Shown piece after piece: positions 46,701 to 58,089 of a stretch of DNA of 64,000 nucleotides; the stretch's first letter is position 1, and each line of letters opens with the position of its first letter. Where the stretch lies: NCBI GenBank assembly GCA_022457155.1, contig JAJGOT010000260.1, forward strand, positions 111,001 through 175,000, in the 5' to 3' direction. The stretch comes from Cladopsammia gracilis (lineage: Eukaryota > Cnidaria > Anthozoa > Scleractinia > Dendrophylliidae). Under the pieces are notes generated by a model, which was not told the DNA's origin, ran no database searches, and was given only the letters and a program-made list of their open reading frames with translations. The position numbers and the translations under genes are program-made.

Positions 46701-49700
46701 ATGACAACAAGATGATGCACAAGTTTTGTGATTCTGCATTTTAGAATAAAGCCTGTAATTATAACCAAGTTAATAATTATAATCAAGTTGTCTTCATTGT
46801 CATCGAAAAGAAATAATTTTGATCTATTTTTAAATATCTTCAAGGAGCACAGGACCCCACTTCACTATGCAGCTATGAAAGGAAAGAGAAGAATAGTTGA
46901 AGTTTTGCTGTTGTTTGGTGCAGATGTAACACTTCTCACAAAGGTAAAAGTGGATGAGCAGCACACTATAAATTATGTGCATGGGTACAGTATGTTGGTT
47001 GTAGCCACTAGGCAAGGACACATTGTCTTCGATGTTATGTCAACCACTTCCAGGTATTCCATAAAATTCCTCCCACATATCTCTTTGATTTCTTCGTAAA
47101 TTTAAGAGTAACTGTTGTTACAGTATATCTTGTCAGACTCCTGTCCAGTGTTCATCACTAACAAGTCAATGTATATATATAGCTGTACATGTACATGTGG
47201 ATCCTGTAATCTCTTGTTGAATTATAGGAGTGAAATTTGTGATCCTTGCATTGTGCTTTCAACTTAAGCAGTTGAAAAAGCAACCTGAAAAAAAATTCAG
47301 GCTTGAATGGGATTCAAACCCATGACCTTGCGATACCAGTGCAATGCTCTATCCACTGAGCTATCAAGCCACATGGAACTCGCAGTTGACCATATTCTTG
47401 GCTTTCACATGACGTCATAAAAATTAAAAAATCCAAAGAAAACGTCCTACAAAGCTGTTTCTAACATGGTATGTGGATACAAGTGTTGTAATCTTTCACA
47501 AAAAGTTTCAGGTTTTAACGATGTTTTACTTCCGATTTACAAAGGTTTTAAATGTGTCACGTAATACATCCCGCTATTTCAGATAAGCCGCGAAAATAAA
47601 CAAAATCGAATCAGCTGAAAGTTATTGTTTGCATTATAAGTCCTTATAAGCCGAGTTAATTGAGCTTATAGCAAATACAATATTTTTGGATGTGATTTTT
47701 GGTGTAATTAAGACTTTGAATTTTTGGCCGCCATCAGGGGCACAAAGATGGCCGCTCCATACATTTCTTACTAAAAATATCTAATACTCGTTCGCCTATA
47801 ACTCTTGAACGAAATGCTTTTGCGCTTCAAAATTTGGCCAAGATGTGTAGTTTTAAACTCTCTACAATTCCATAAACATTTTGGATTCGAAATCTATTTT
47901 TTAATGCTTCTGAATTTTGATATGACGTAAGTGAAAGCCAAGAATATCCACACCGGTATCGCAAGGTCATGGGTTCGAATCCCATTCAAGCCTGAACTTT
48001 TTTCAGGTTGCTTTTTTAACTGTTTAAGTTGAGAGCACACTGCAAGGATCACAAATTTCACTCTTGTTTATCTGCAGTTCACATAATTTTATATGATTTT
48101 CATATTTTCGCATTCATTGATGAATTATCTTGTTAGGAGTTCCTATATTGTCAGATCAGTGCCGGGCTCTAACTGGAAAATATTTAACAACTATTCACCA
48201 AAGTGGAGGTGGCAAGTGGTCTACCACTGACCACCGACACTGAGGTGAATAGTTGTTTAGGCATATAGTGGAACAGTGAGATAATATAGCACGAAAATGA
48301 TGAGTTTTAACTCATTTACCCCTGTCAACGATTACAATTTTTGTATGCAAATTGCGTGGAGGTGAATAGCACTTGCTTTCCCAAGTTTCAGTAGCCAATC
48401 AGAGCACGCCAACAACATTATCCACTGTTTTGGCATGTACTAAATACATGTATGTACTATAACAGTACATTATGTACATTGTTGCCAGTTAGACATACCC
48501 ATAATTTCTAGATAAATTATCTTGTTAGGAGTTCCTATCTTGCCAGACCATTTTCAGGCTCTAACTAGTGAATATAATTATACATGTATGTACATTGTAT
48601 GTTGTTGCCAGCCATAAACCCATGATCTGTTGATGAATTATCTTGTTAGGAGTTCCTATCTTGTCAGATCATTGTCAGGCTCTAACTGGTGAATGTATAT
48701 GTTGTGGTTCAATTTTATCCTTGGTTCAAATTTTATTTTCCTTTGTTTAAAACTCATTATCATACATTACCATAGCCAAAAACAAAGGAAAATAAAATTT
48801 GAACCAAGGATAAAATTGAACCACAACATTTATACATGTATGTACATTGTATATTGTTCCCAGTCAGATATACTCCTGATCTCTTCTCATGGTGTAAGTC
48901 TCAAAACAGTAGTTGTTTGCTTAGATAATATCATTCTTATTTCTCCATCTATGTCACATGTCATCAACAGCTGCTTCAGCTTGATGTAAGGAAATCTGAT
49001 GGATTTGTAGTTAATGAGCCTATAGTTGAGACAAATTTGGCAAAGATCAATTTTAAATAAAATTGTGTGTAGGCTCTTTATTATAATGCCATCTTAAAAG
49101 TTCATTCAACACTTTTACCAATTTAATTGTGATTGTTTTTGTCATTGTGTTGTTCAGTATGGTGAATCTGCAGTTGAACTTGCCTATTCGTATCGCCATG
49201 ATGATGTTGTGAATTTTTTGATGTCCTCCTCACGTGATGAGGTAAGACTTTGAAGTATACAATAGCTGCACAATGCCTACAGGTATTTTCTGTAAGTCAA
49301 ATGCAAGGAGAGCAACGTCATTTTTACAGTACTTAGTGACAAAACATGACTTTCTGTGCAGAATTAATCATGCTGCTTTCTTGAGTACTTGATTAATATT
49401 ACCTTGCCAGTTTAATATTTGTAATCTTAACGCCCCTAAAGGAACTAGCATTTTTGAGTTTATTGTTAGGCCTAGCATGGTTATAAAAGTTACATTAAAC
49501 AATTAGAGGATTCTAGACTAGTCGTCTGGCTGTTGAATGTGGACTGCTAACTTAACACTGAGTGGATTGTTTATCGTGAGTTGTGGATTGTGGATTATGA
49601 AGTGTGTATCGTAGACCTTAGATTTACGACTGTGATCCATCGATGGACTGATCTACAAATTGGGACTGGTCCACATCGTAAGTCTCGCTAAAAAGGAGTT

Positions 49701-50547
49701 AAGTAGGATCTGGGACCAATCGGCCCGGTTGGAAGCCTACAGGGCTACTTGTTTTATATACAGTACCAAGAGGTTTCTTCTTTTTGGTATTGCCTACAGC
49801 AACCTACAGGGTTTGTTATGTTTGAAGTCAGTCATATTTTGAATTCCTGAAAATTATTTTAAATATCAAGCTAAAATAGGTTCTTTTACATTGGGGGTGA
49901 ATGAAAAATAAAATAAAAATACCCTTCTTACTTTTTTTTTAAAGCCTACTAAGAAAGGACTCATCTGGGTCCGGTTGTTCCAAAGCTGCTTGACGCTAAT
50001 CCAGGATTAAGTACCAACCATCATGTTTTATCATATGCCGGTCCTGATGTACTCTACAGTGTATATCATTGTAATTTGAGCGTGTTAGAGATTGATTTAG
50101 CAGGTTCTTACATGAATATGGTTATACTCACCTCTCAAACGCGCCGGTTTTCACTAAAAAAAACCCTCTGGCACCAAGGGTAGGGTATACTGTATTCCTA
50201 ACCAAAGGAATGTGTTGTGCATCTGACTAATGAAGTGTAATTATCACTTGTGGTAGAAAACCCGTAAAGAGATGGAAAGTCAAATAAGAAAGCAGAAGTT
50301 ACGGCAACTAAGCTCAGCAACTTCTTTACCAAACCTATCCAAAGTAAGTTGGCCAAACATGATGATTTCAAATAACTGTGTTTAATTTTATTTCTGTATC
50401 AAAAGGCCTCCTAAACTGATTGGAAACGGCCACGGTAAACCGTCATATTGTTTTGTTGTCTTGTAGGTGTCGTCAATGAAGGAACTTTCCCGTTCTAGAA
50501 GCAGGCCAGATCTGCGCAAAAAAAAGGGTGTTTGCTCCATTCAGTGA
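34705..50547 (+). CDS. Ankyrin-repeat protein with death-fold-like N-terminus and CaaX-type end (one exon frameshifted)
   Basis: Predicted exons: 34705-35056, 40820-42757, 43159-43226, 43378-43452, 43670-43771, 44602-44700, 45056-45153, 46845-46943, 49158-49241, 50257-50343 and 50467-50547, about 1027 residues if one missing base is allowed for. Residues 1-117 are helical; LQRLLRKINCRDLLDIL resembles a death-effector or CARD fold (inference). The 1.9-kb second exon is polar and disordered-looking and ends with APPPYHPPPEY, two overlapping-style PPxY motifs that in other proteins bind WW domains. Four or five single-exon ankyrin repeats follow, e.g. FGQSAMMVASWEGHLGIVEA and EHRTPLHYAAMKGKRRIVEV. 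The end is basic, RKKKGVCSIQ, a plausible prenylation CaaX box. Ankyrin exon 45056-45153 is 98 nt while the flanking repeat exons are 99, so the frame breaks there. The join from exon 1 to exon 2 spans 5.8 kb and rests on phase alone. I do not recognise a named orthologue. Confidence 0.75.
35057..35684. other. First intron of the ankyrin gene, proximal part
   Basis: No additional exon or repeat that I can support. Confidence 0.5.
35689..37294. mobile_element. piggyBac-type transposon, internally deleted, 1606 bp
   Basis: Perfect 15-bp terminal inverted repeats CCCTAGATGTGCCAG, with TTAA outside both ends (35685-35688 and 37295-37298). TTAA plus CCCTAG-type ends are the hallmark of piggyBac. 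On the minus strand near the right end is a remnant of the acidic transposase N-terminus (36831-37076). The DDE core is missing, so the element cannot move itself. Confidence 0.85.
36831..37076 (-). pseudogene. piggyBac transposase N-terminal remnant
   Basis: The ATG at 37076 gives MAAANTND and then TAA. The same frame continues with SPNNLDFEVGLGGDSSDAYS and a run of Glu, Asp and Ser (SEDEDSADEVSEEDSESSDS) before stopping at 36831. Acidic serine-rich starts are common in piggyBac transposases; no catalytic domain follows. Assignment rests mainly on its position inside the TTAA-bounded element. Confidence 0.6.
37509..37755. mobile_element. Short MITE with TACGAGTA-type ends
   Basis: GAACTTTAGATTTGAATACG... 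and the complement of CGTAGTCCGATCTAAAGTTC pair over about 45 bp. A single related end is present at 50990-51035. Confidence 0.6.
38239..39315. mobile_element. Possible element with GTGACTCGGACAAA ends
   Basis: GTGACTCGGACAAA at 38252 recurs inverted at 39291-39305, with CCC-rich sequence further out and TTTGTATG/CATACAAA pairs inside. Pairing is patchy and no target duplication was established. Confidence 0.35.
39316..40819. other. Ankyrin-gene intron, distal part
   Basis: No supported exon. A minus-strand open frame at 39911-40150 (ending SGFDSSQKAVINTSK) looks protein-like but has no splice or homology support. Confidence 0.4.
43965..43990. repeat. (ATT)n microsatellite
   Basis: Short ATT run after AATAAAG, like a LINE 3' tail, in an ankyrin-gene intron. 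Confidence 0.8.
44170..44405 (+). mobile_element. SINE-like repeat with a duplicated 5' segment
   Basis: The segment TGTGAAGGTCAGTGGTTCAA is present twice in tandem (about 44180 and 44227), with GGTTCAAGGCTC resembling a tRNA B box. The body then has AGAAACTTTACTCCATGTTG, AACGCTGCGATGGACTA and CATCCCATCC. I know this style of body from invertebrate and fish SINEs; the family name is uncertain. Confidence 0.5.
45619..46435. mobile_element. hAT-like MITE with long terminal inverted repeats
   Basis: The ends (A/C)ACAGGG(G/A)G lead into about 85 bp of paired sequence including TTTTTAAATTTAGAGGAAAT. The 8-bp flanks GTATGGG(A/T) (45611-45618 and 46436-46443) match at 7 of 8 positions. It lies in an ankyrin-gene intron. 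The open frames inside are repeat-derived. Confidence 0.7.
47229..48065. mobile_element. Inverted-repeat element whose arms contain tRNA sequence
   Basis: 47229-47340 and the complement of about 47949-48065 match closely. A further inverted pair (ATATTCTTGGCTTTCAC, 47390-47406, and its complement near 47929-47945) lies inside. The left arm holds a complete tRNA-like sequence; the right arm holds only the 3' half. No transposase. Confidence 0.75.
47300..47370 (-). tRNA. tRNA-Thr(GGT)-like sequence in a repeat
   Basis: 71 nt fold as a cloverleaf: acceptor GGCTTGA/TCAAGCC (7 bp), D stem GCTC/GAGC, anticodon loop CTGGTAT (anticodon GGT), T stem ATGGG/CCCAT. The A box is TAGCTCAGTGG. The B box is GGTTTGAATCC, where the usual form has C at the fifth base. 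The anticodon stem has one A-C mismatch. It is probably a tRNA-derived pseudogene within a transposon, although it may still be transcribed by Pol III. Confidence 0.6.
48118..48690. repeat. Diverged repeat units (GTTAGGAGTTCCTAT...)
   Basis: ATTATCTTGTTAGGAGTTCC followed by TAT(A/C)TTG(T/C)CAGA and GGCTCTAACT appears three times (about 48124, 48516 and 48638), with CATGTA-rich spacers. Confidence 0.75.
48700..48828. mobile_element. 129-bp hairpin MITE, copy A
   Basis: Arms TGTTGTGGTTCAATTTTATC... pair almost perfectly over about 48 bp. Same family as copy B at 51568-51706. Confidence 0.85.
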
Positions 50548-51299
50548 GTTAAAGAATGACAACGTGTAGCGGAGGTAGATGGAAGAATTAATCTTAGTTA
50601 GAAATTAATCTTGGTTAGCCGAGATTAGCCTTCTCGGAAGCCGGTAAATTCGTAATCTCCTATAGTAGCGAACCGTTATATAAAGTTAAGCGAGTTTACC
50701 ACGGTTACGATTAATTGGAGAGAAATCATTAAAGTTTTCAGGCATTGGCTCCGAGCCATGCTCACTATAATGCAATGCCCCATGATTATGCAGTTACATG
50801 GGAATACCATGTAAGTTGCAACGACACATCCAAACGCTGAACTTCTTGCGAAGAAGTTAAATTTGTCCTGAATGTACAAGCTTGGTTACTCATCCCTTTT
50901 GACCCTCCAAAGACGCTAATTAACGCTTTTGCAGTTGTTTCTGATATCTAATCGTTTTACTTCTCCTCACAATAGCGACCTTTAGATTGGACTACGAGTA
51001 CGAGATTGAGTACGAGTACGAGTTTTCAAACCAAATTCGTGTGCCTCATATAATTTCTTATCACACCAATCTTATCCCTAACGTGCCTAAACTCATTTGT
51101 TGTTTCACTGTTGAAAGTGATGGGTGAATGGGATAATGCTGTGATAAAGGTTATGCAATAATTGAATTTAAAGCTTAAATTTTGCATGAGTTCTACCTTT
51201 GTAAGTTTTCAAAAAAGGAAGCTGTGATTTTTTTTTCAAAAATTTACATGAGTTTATTACATGCACTGTCCGCTGAGACCTTGTTTTGGTTTCAAGATA

Positions 51300-51455
51300 T
51301 ACCTGTTCCAATAAAGGTTGCTTTGGTCATTGGTAATTGGGCATTGGGAAGCTATTGTTTGATGGTCACTCAAGCAAAACATTGCATTGTGTTCTGTATG
51401 CCAAATCCCAATTCCCAATGACCAAGTGCCAAAGCAACCTTTATTGAATTAGGTG
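51300..51455. mobile_element. Short foldback element
   Basis: CAATAAAGGTTGCTTTGG faces its complement CCAAAGCAACCTTTATTG, with ATTGGGAATTGGG-type sequence in both arms. Confidence 0.65.
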
Positions 51456-51492
51456 TATACATTTTTCATTACATGAAATTGGGAATGGGGTT

Positions 51493-51509
51493 GGGGGGGG
51501 GGGGGGGGG
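51493..51509. repeat. Poly-G tract (17 G)
   Basis: Uninterrupted G run downstream of the ankyrin gene. Confidence 0.9.
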
Positions 51510-51567
51510 ATACATGAAAGTGACAACTGTTTTCCCTTGATGCGAGGTTTCTCAGGTTTTTTATACA

Positions 51568-51706
51568 TGTTGTGGTGCAATTTTGTCCTTGGTGCAAATT
51601 TTATTTTCCTTTGTTTTGGGGTATGGTAATGTATGATAATGTATGATAATGAGTTTTAAACAAAGGAAAATAAAATTTGCACCAAGGACAAAATTGAACC
51701 ACAACA
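51568..51706. mobile_element. 139-bp hairpin MITE, copy B
   Basis: Arms TGTTGTGGTGCAATTTTGTC... pair over about 48 bp. The loop contains a tandem TGTATGATAA repeat. Related to copy A at 48700-48828. Confidence 0.85.
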
Positions 51707-52262
51707 TACACATGGTTTCTGTCCTGATGGCAGATGTAAATAAAAAATGAACTGTGAGTTAAATAATCCATGTCATGTTCTCATTTCTCAGTTCTGAGGC
51801 ATCAACAAAGAACAGACCTTGGTCTGTCTGTTTCTGTTTTTATTGTGTTTTTTTTTTACATTTGTTAGCAAGCTAAGAGAAACGTACATTGTAAGTAACA
51901 TGAAAGTAAATGGTTTTAACACTTTACGGGAGGATTTCGGACATATTATGCCTGGTTAAGGACACATTTGTGGTCGCATTTTTTAAAAAACTCATTTCGA
52001 AAGTTAATTAACATTTGTAAATTTGTAGGATGCACAGATGGATGTAACTGATAGTTTTATAGGTTTTAGTAAATGAAGTTAGTTTTATTTGGATGGTATT
52101 TAGTATATTTTAGAATATGGGTAATGTAACAAGATTTTCCGATAATTTTGTCTCGCTGTAATATTATATATGGAATCGGTATGTTTAATAAAAGAGTTAT
52201 AGTTTCATGTAGTCTTCTCGCAATATATGGGGTTTATATGGAGTTTTCTTAATTTCTTTAGT

Positions 52263-52737
52263 TAAAGGCACACTGTCTCGGCTGATATATCGTGTTTTCA
52301 TGGTTATGGCCAGGAGCGCGCTTTGAGCTTCCTTTATTATCTTAAAGGGACACTGCCCTGGCTGATATAGTGTTTTCATGATTATGGTCAGGAGCTTGCT
52401 TTAAGTTTACTTTATTATCTTAAAGGGACACTGTCTCGGCTGATATATCGTGTTTTCATGATTATGGTCAGGAGCTTGCTTTAAGCTTGTTTTATTATCT
52501 TAACTGGGGACACTGTCTCGGCTGATATATCGTGTTTTCATGATTATGGCCAGGAGCTTGCTTTAGGCTTGTTTTATTATCTTAAAGGGACACTGTCTCG
52601 GCTGATATATCGTGTTTTCATGATTATGGCCAGGAGCTTGCTTTAGGCTTGTTTTATTATCTTAACTGGGGACACTGTCTCGGCTGATATATCGTGTTTT
52701 CATGATTATGGTCAGGAGCTTGCTTTGAGCTTGCTTA
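52263..52737. repeat. Minisatellite, about 80-bp units, six copies
   Basis: The unit contains CACTGTCTCGGCTGATATAT, GTTTTCATGATTATGG(T/C)C and AGGAGCTTGCTTTA. Two units have a GGGGA variant junction (AACTGGGGACACT). Confidence 0.9.
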
Positions 52738-54817
52738 ACATTAAAAATTCATTGGTACTGTATCAGCAAATCAAAACTTGGTTCAAATTGGCTTGTTTAG
52801 AAATTGTGTCCTTTCGGTTTTCGGCCGGAGATTTACAGAGGAGTTGCAAATAATGGAGCCTTTGTAATAGCAAGGAGCCGACCTTTTTCATAGTGGGTGT
52901 TGATGTGTGAAATCGAAAGTGTTCGAACGAAAGGAAAAAAATGTTTTCCATACCCTCTCCCCGTTTTATGAAGACAATTTTGATCATAAAATTCAACCAG
53001 ATGGTGTCAAGTAATAAAGCCAAAACGTTGTGTAGAATAGGCCATAAGCAAACACCTTTCATCATCCTCTAGTGTAAACTCTCTAAGACATGTTAATTGG
53101 GTCAACGGGGTACTGTTGTGTGCCTATGGAAATAACTTGAAGAAACACGAGTAATATGGCGCATAGTATTTTTACCTTGTGTTCCACAGGAACTTAAGGT
53201 TATTTAAAGTTTCTATTTCTTTAAAAATATTCTTTTCAATGTCATGCTATTCCATACTATAATGTATTGATTTATTGCTTGATTTAAACGACAAGTGCCC
53301 GACCAACAAAATACTGCACTCGGCAACGTGTTGTAAGGTCCTGATTTAAAATGGTCACTTTCTTATCATGTCAGTACACTACATCTGTTAACACTTAAAG
53401 CACAAAGTTGCAGGCGTTTTGATGCTCATCATTCACTCTCAAGTAAACTGCATCAGTTACTTATTGTGTGATGTACAACTCGTTTATGATCATTGAAAAA
53501 ACCTTGACTGAACTATTAAAGCAATAAACTGGGCATGTATATATTAACATTTATTACGCTATTCAACTTGAGTGAGCTATGAAGAAAGAAGCATTGTTTA
53601 AGATGTTATTTGTTTTAGTAGTTTGTAAAACAGGCCAAAAAATTTCTCTGTACAAACTCTCGGAGGACACTTGAACCAATACAAGTGGATTTATTTGCAC
53701 AAATCTTTCAGCTGTTTCTTTCAGACCAGTGTTTCAAACATCGTGTCCTTTATAGTTCACGTCAATGTTGAATTTCTAGTTGGCGATTGGTGTTAACTGT
53801 TAAGATATTAAATGACACTTTTTTTTGTTTTAGAAAGCACTGTTATTTCTTAAAGTATCCGTTTTTTTAAATAATCAATTCAGTTTTTTTTTTCAGAACA
53901 GTTTTTAAGGCTTCAAGATCCCGTGTTGTTTTAATACTGTCGAGAATTTTCTCGTGATAACAAAAAAAGAAAAAGAAAAACTATACAATAATTATAAAAG
54001 ATTTTGTTACAAAGCAAAGAAGGCATTTTTTTTTTTTTTGCCATTCAACATTGGATTTAGAAAAATCAGTAAGGAGTCGTTTAACTGTTAAAATTAATGA
54101 CCACCATTCAATTCAGTTCATCATTCAATTGAAACGGTTTTTTTCCCATCATGCGGTACAATTTAACTCAGTGAATGAAATCTAAACATTTAACCATTCA
54201 AATAAACGCAACTGTAATACATCCTTGGTTTTCATGTGCAAATGTAAATTTATTTGACTTTCACACTCGCAGGATGATAAACTAAGTAGAAACCGTCTGA
54301 AGTTTGAGAAGTAAGAAGGCCAGGTCGCATTGCAGAGTTCTGTTTTATTTCGTTTTGCTGCTAATGGTTCAATACACACGTGATCCACAAAAATCAACTG
54401 CACACTTAGTATTTGTCCAATTGTTTTGTGAACCTCTGCTGCTAAAATATTGACGCACCTGAATGCGATGTTTGTCGTGAAAAGAGTCGATGTTTTATCG
54501 CCTTCAGTATTTGTCAAACATGGCGTGGCGAGTTGTCATATTCACCAGACATTTCACCAACTGTACCAACAACGGCTACCCTGTGCCAACAACGGCTACC
54601 CTGTGCTTTTTATATTTTATTGTTGGTGTCATTTGCTTCGGCTAAAGTTTTATTAACCGTCTACGTCTTCATATTAAACAGGATCAAGAGTTACGCTATA
54701 AAATAGTACAAAGCCCTTATTTTATTTCCGTTTCTTTTTTTGATTATTATTATCATTATTATTATTATCATCAAAGGCTAAAAATCTGTCGGGTGTGGTT
54801 ATATACATCACTATCAG
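52738..54817. other. Intergenic DNA
   Basis: AT-rich with no gene seen. A 21-bp direct duplication (CAACAACGGCTACCCTGTGC) lies at about 54567-54606. Confidence 0.5.
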
Positions 54818-56190
54818 GTACTGTTGGCTTCTAACTTATGAGTTTGTAGATCAAACCCTATAGTGTTACACTCAAATGAAAGCTCTTCAGCAGTACTTCC
54901 TATGTGTTACTGTTGGCTTAGTCTAACTTATGATTCTGTAGATCAAACCCTCTAGTGTTACACTCAAATGAAAGCTCTTCAGCAGTACTTCCTATGTGCT
55001 ACTGTTGGCTTAGTCTAACTTGTGAGTCTGTAGATCAAACCCTATAGTGTTACCACTCAAATGAAAGCTCTTCAGCAGTACTTCCCATGTGTTACTGTTG
55101 GCTTAGTCTAACTTGTGAGTCTGTAGATCAAACCCTATAGTGTTACCACTCAAATGAAAGCTCTTCAGCAGTACTTCCCATGTGTTACTGTTGGCTCAGT
55201 CTAACTTATGAGTCTGTAAATCAAACCCTATAGTGTTACCACTCAAATGAATGCTCTTGAGCAGTACTTCCCATGTGTTACTGTTGGCTTAGTCTAACTT
55301 ATGAGTCTGTAGATCAAACCCTATAGTGTTACACTCGAATGCTCTTCAGCAGTACTTCCTATGTGTTACTGTTGGCTTCTAACTTATGAGTCTGTAGATC
55401 AAACCCTATAGTGTTACACTCAAATGAAAGCTCTTCAGCAGAACTTCCTATGTGTTACTGTTGGCTTAGTCTAACTTATGAGTCTGTAGATCAAACCCTA
55501 TAGTGTTACCACTCAAATGAAAGCTCTTCAGCAGTACTTCCTATGTGTTACTGTTGGCTTAGTCTAACGTATGATTCTGTAGATCAAATCCTATAGTGTT
55601 ACCACTCAAATGAAAGCTCTTCAGCAGTACTTCCCATGTGTTACTGTTGGCTTAGTCTAACTTATGATTCTGTAGATCAAACCCCATAATGTTACACTCA
55701 AATGAAAGCTCTTCAGCAGTACTTCATATGTGCTACTGTTGGCTTAGTCTAACTTGTGAGTCTGTAGATCAAACCCTATAGTGTTACACTCAAATGAAAG
55801 CTCTTCAGCAGTACTTCCCATGTGGTACTGTTGGCTTCTAACTTATGAGTCTGTAGATCAAACCCTATAGTGTTACCACTCAAATGAGCTCTTCAGCAGT
55901 ACTTCCTATGTGTTACTATTGGCTTCTAACTTGTGAGTCTGTAGATCAAACCCTATAGTGTTACCACTCAAATGAAAGCTCTTCAGCAGTACTTCCTATG
56001 TGCCACTGTTGGCTTCTAACTTGTGAGTCTGTAGAGCAAACCCTATAGTGTTACACTCAAATGAAAGCTCTTCACCAGTACTTCCTATGTGTTACTGTTG
56101 GCTTAGTCTAACTAATGAGTCTGTAGATCAAACCCTATAGTGTTACCACTCAAATGAGCTCTTCAGCAGAACTTTCCTATATGTTAGTTC
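54818..56190. repeat. Satellite array, about 93-bp units, about 15 copies
   Basis: The unit contains TGTAGATCAAACCCTATAGT, GAAAGCTCTTCAGCAGTACT and GTTACTGTTGGCTTAGTC. Unit length varies because the blocks TTAGTC, AAA and CC are present or absent. No coding frame persists. Confidence 0.95.
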
Positions 56191-58089
56191 TGGCTTTAAC
56201 TGTTTTACAAAATGGAGTTCCGGATTTTCTGAAATTTTGTTTTGGGATGGTCTAGGGAGAGAAGTGGTCAAATACCGATATAGGCGTACTGCGTTCTCAA
56301 GTGCTTAAATACTCCTTTTACACGATATGCCCTACATATAATGAGGTTATTACTCTTGAGTTTGTGGATAAGAAATCACAAGTTCTTACAAAAAAGCGCT
56401 TTCAACTCCAGTTAAACCTATAACAGATCAGTACGTTTCAGTGGTGCTGTTTATTTTGCTGTACAAGGCGTTTCTATGACTTAAGAAATCCTAAAGTCCA
56501 TTCAAATGATGAAAGCAATCCAGAATTTCTTTCCCGTGGTACTGTTTATTATGCGTTACAAGTTGGCATTTGAGGATCGAAAGATTCGAAAAGGGCTCTT
56601 GGCCGTGTTTGTACGTGCCTGAATCACGGTAACCTTGGCTCTTTAAGCTGTTTAAGCTCGTATTAAAGTTAATTACGGAAAATGTTGCTAATTGTAGGTG
56701 TTGTTTTGTGTGATAATTCAAAGAAAGAAATTAGGAGTTCTTGCCAAGATTATCCCTAATTCATCTTGTTAGTGTCGCAACAGGGATTTGTATGGATTTG
56801 AAACCTAATATCTAGACCATCCGTGTCTGGGTTTGTTATTCTTTTTTTTTTTTTACATCCTTTTTTTTTACATCCTTAGCGCAGAGAAAATAGCATTTAA
56901 AGGATTCTCTTACATCTTCACCCGGTTAAAATCGAAGCTAAGAAAGGTCGCGCAGAGTGCAATCATTATTTGCTATTTTGTTCACTTACTCGATCATATA
57001 GCCGCTGTTATCTTTTTCCTGTGCATGTAGTGATTAGTATCGTGTTGGTTAGACAACATGGCAACCGACAGGTAGTAATAGACAGAAATATGTCTTCTGT
57101 ACTGCGGCCGGAATCTGATAAAATAGGCTAGTTGAAAACCAATTGTTTATTGTACCATCAATACAAGTGTAAATGTAAGGGTTTTGGACTGTTGAATATA
57201 AAGTGAGAATAAACTTGTTATTCTCGTCTTCGTTGCCTTCGTGATCGTCATCAGTAAACCATCTCTATTTATGAAAGATCATCTGTCTGCCTGGTAAAAA
57301 AATGAATGCATGTTTGACCACATTACACTCCTGTAAGTTAAACATTAACTGGAAATCGGAACGTTTTCATTGTTCAATGTGAAAATAACTCCAATAAATA
57401 GTGTTTCTTTTTGCAGAAGTTTCAAAAGCAATTCTCATTGTGTTTGAAGCGTCATGCGTATCCATTATTATAAAAGGAAAAAAGCGTAAAACAATTAACT
57501 GAATTCAACCCTTACCCTGAGTCTAATATAATAGAAATTAAAGGCAGTTTTAATGGCTAATATTTCGACTACGTAGTAGAACTGGAAAGTCCTCTACAGG
57601 GTCAGTGCTCCACTTGTGGAAATATTGACCTGCATTTTGAATTGTCTGTTCTACACTTTGAGTGATGTCCAGTTCAAGCATTCCTTGTTGAAGGACATCC
57701 GGAAAGAAAGTTACCATGAAAGTTATCGTAGTGTTGAGTGGTCCTCTGTATTTTTATTTGCGAAAGATCGTAATATAAACATAAAATATTGCAGATCAGA
57801 AAAGGATGTGTTCTGTGTTCCTGATCTAATTTCGATAGCACTAGTTTTAAAATCTCAAAACGTACAAACGTTAGTATCTTGGAAGATTCACTAATGTTAT
57901 TGATATGTAACACGAACGAGCACGCGCAGTTCATGAAACCCTAAAAACGGACCATTTTGTTAAAAGCTATTGAAAAGTATTTTCTTTTGTACAAGATGGG
58001 TATAAAAATTCTTGAAACTGTGGATGAAATCATAACGTTTCATCTACCGGTATTCAAATGAAAGCTACTGAGAAGTATTTCCCTTGGTA
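56191..58089. other. Intergenic DNA
   Basis: No supported gene. Poly-T runs near 56843 and isolated short open frames only. Confidence 0.5.

Noticed and set aside
46944..47053. Extension of the ankyrin exon reading YSMLVVATRQGHIVFDVM
   Set aside because: It looks like a decayed ankyrin repeat, but a canonical donor at 46943 precedes it and using the later donor would break the phase to the next exon.
54818..56190. CRISPR-like array
   Set aside because: Head-to-tail full-unit repeats without unique spacers, in animal DNA; an ordinary satellite.
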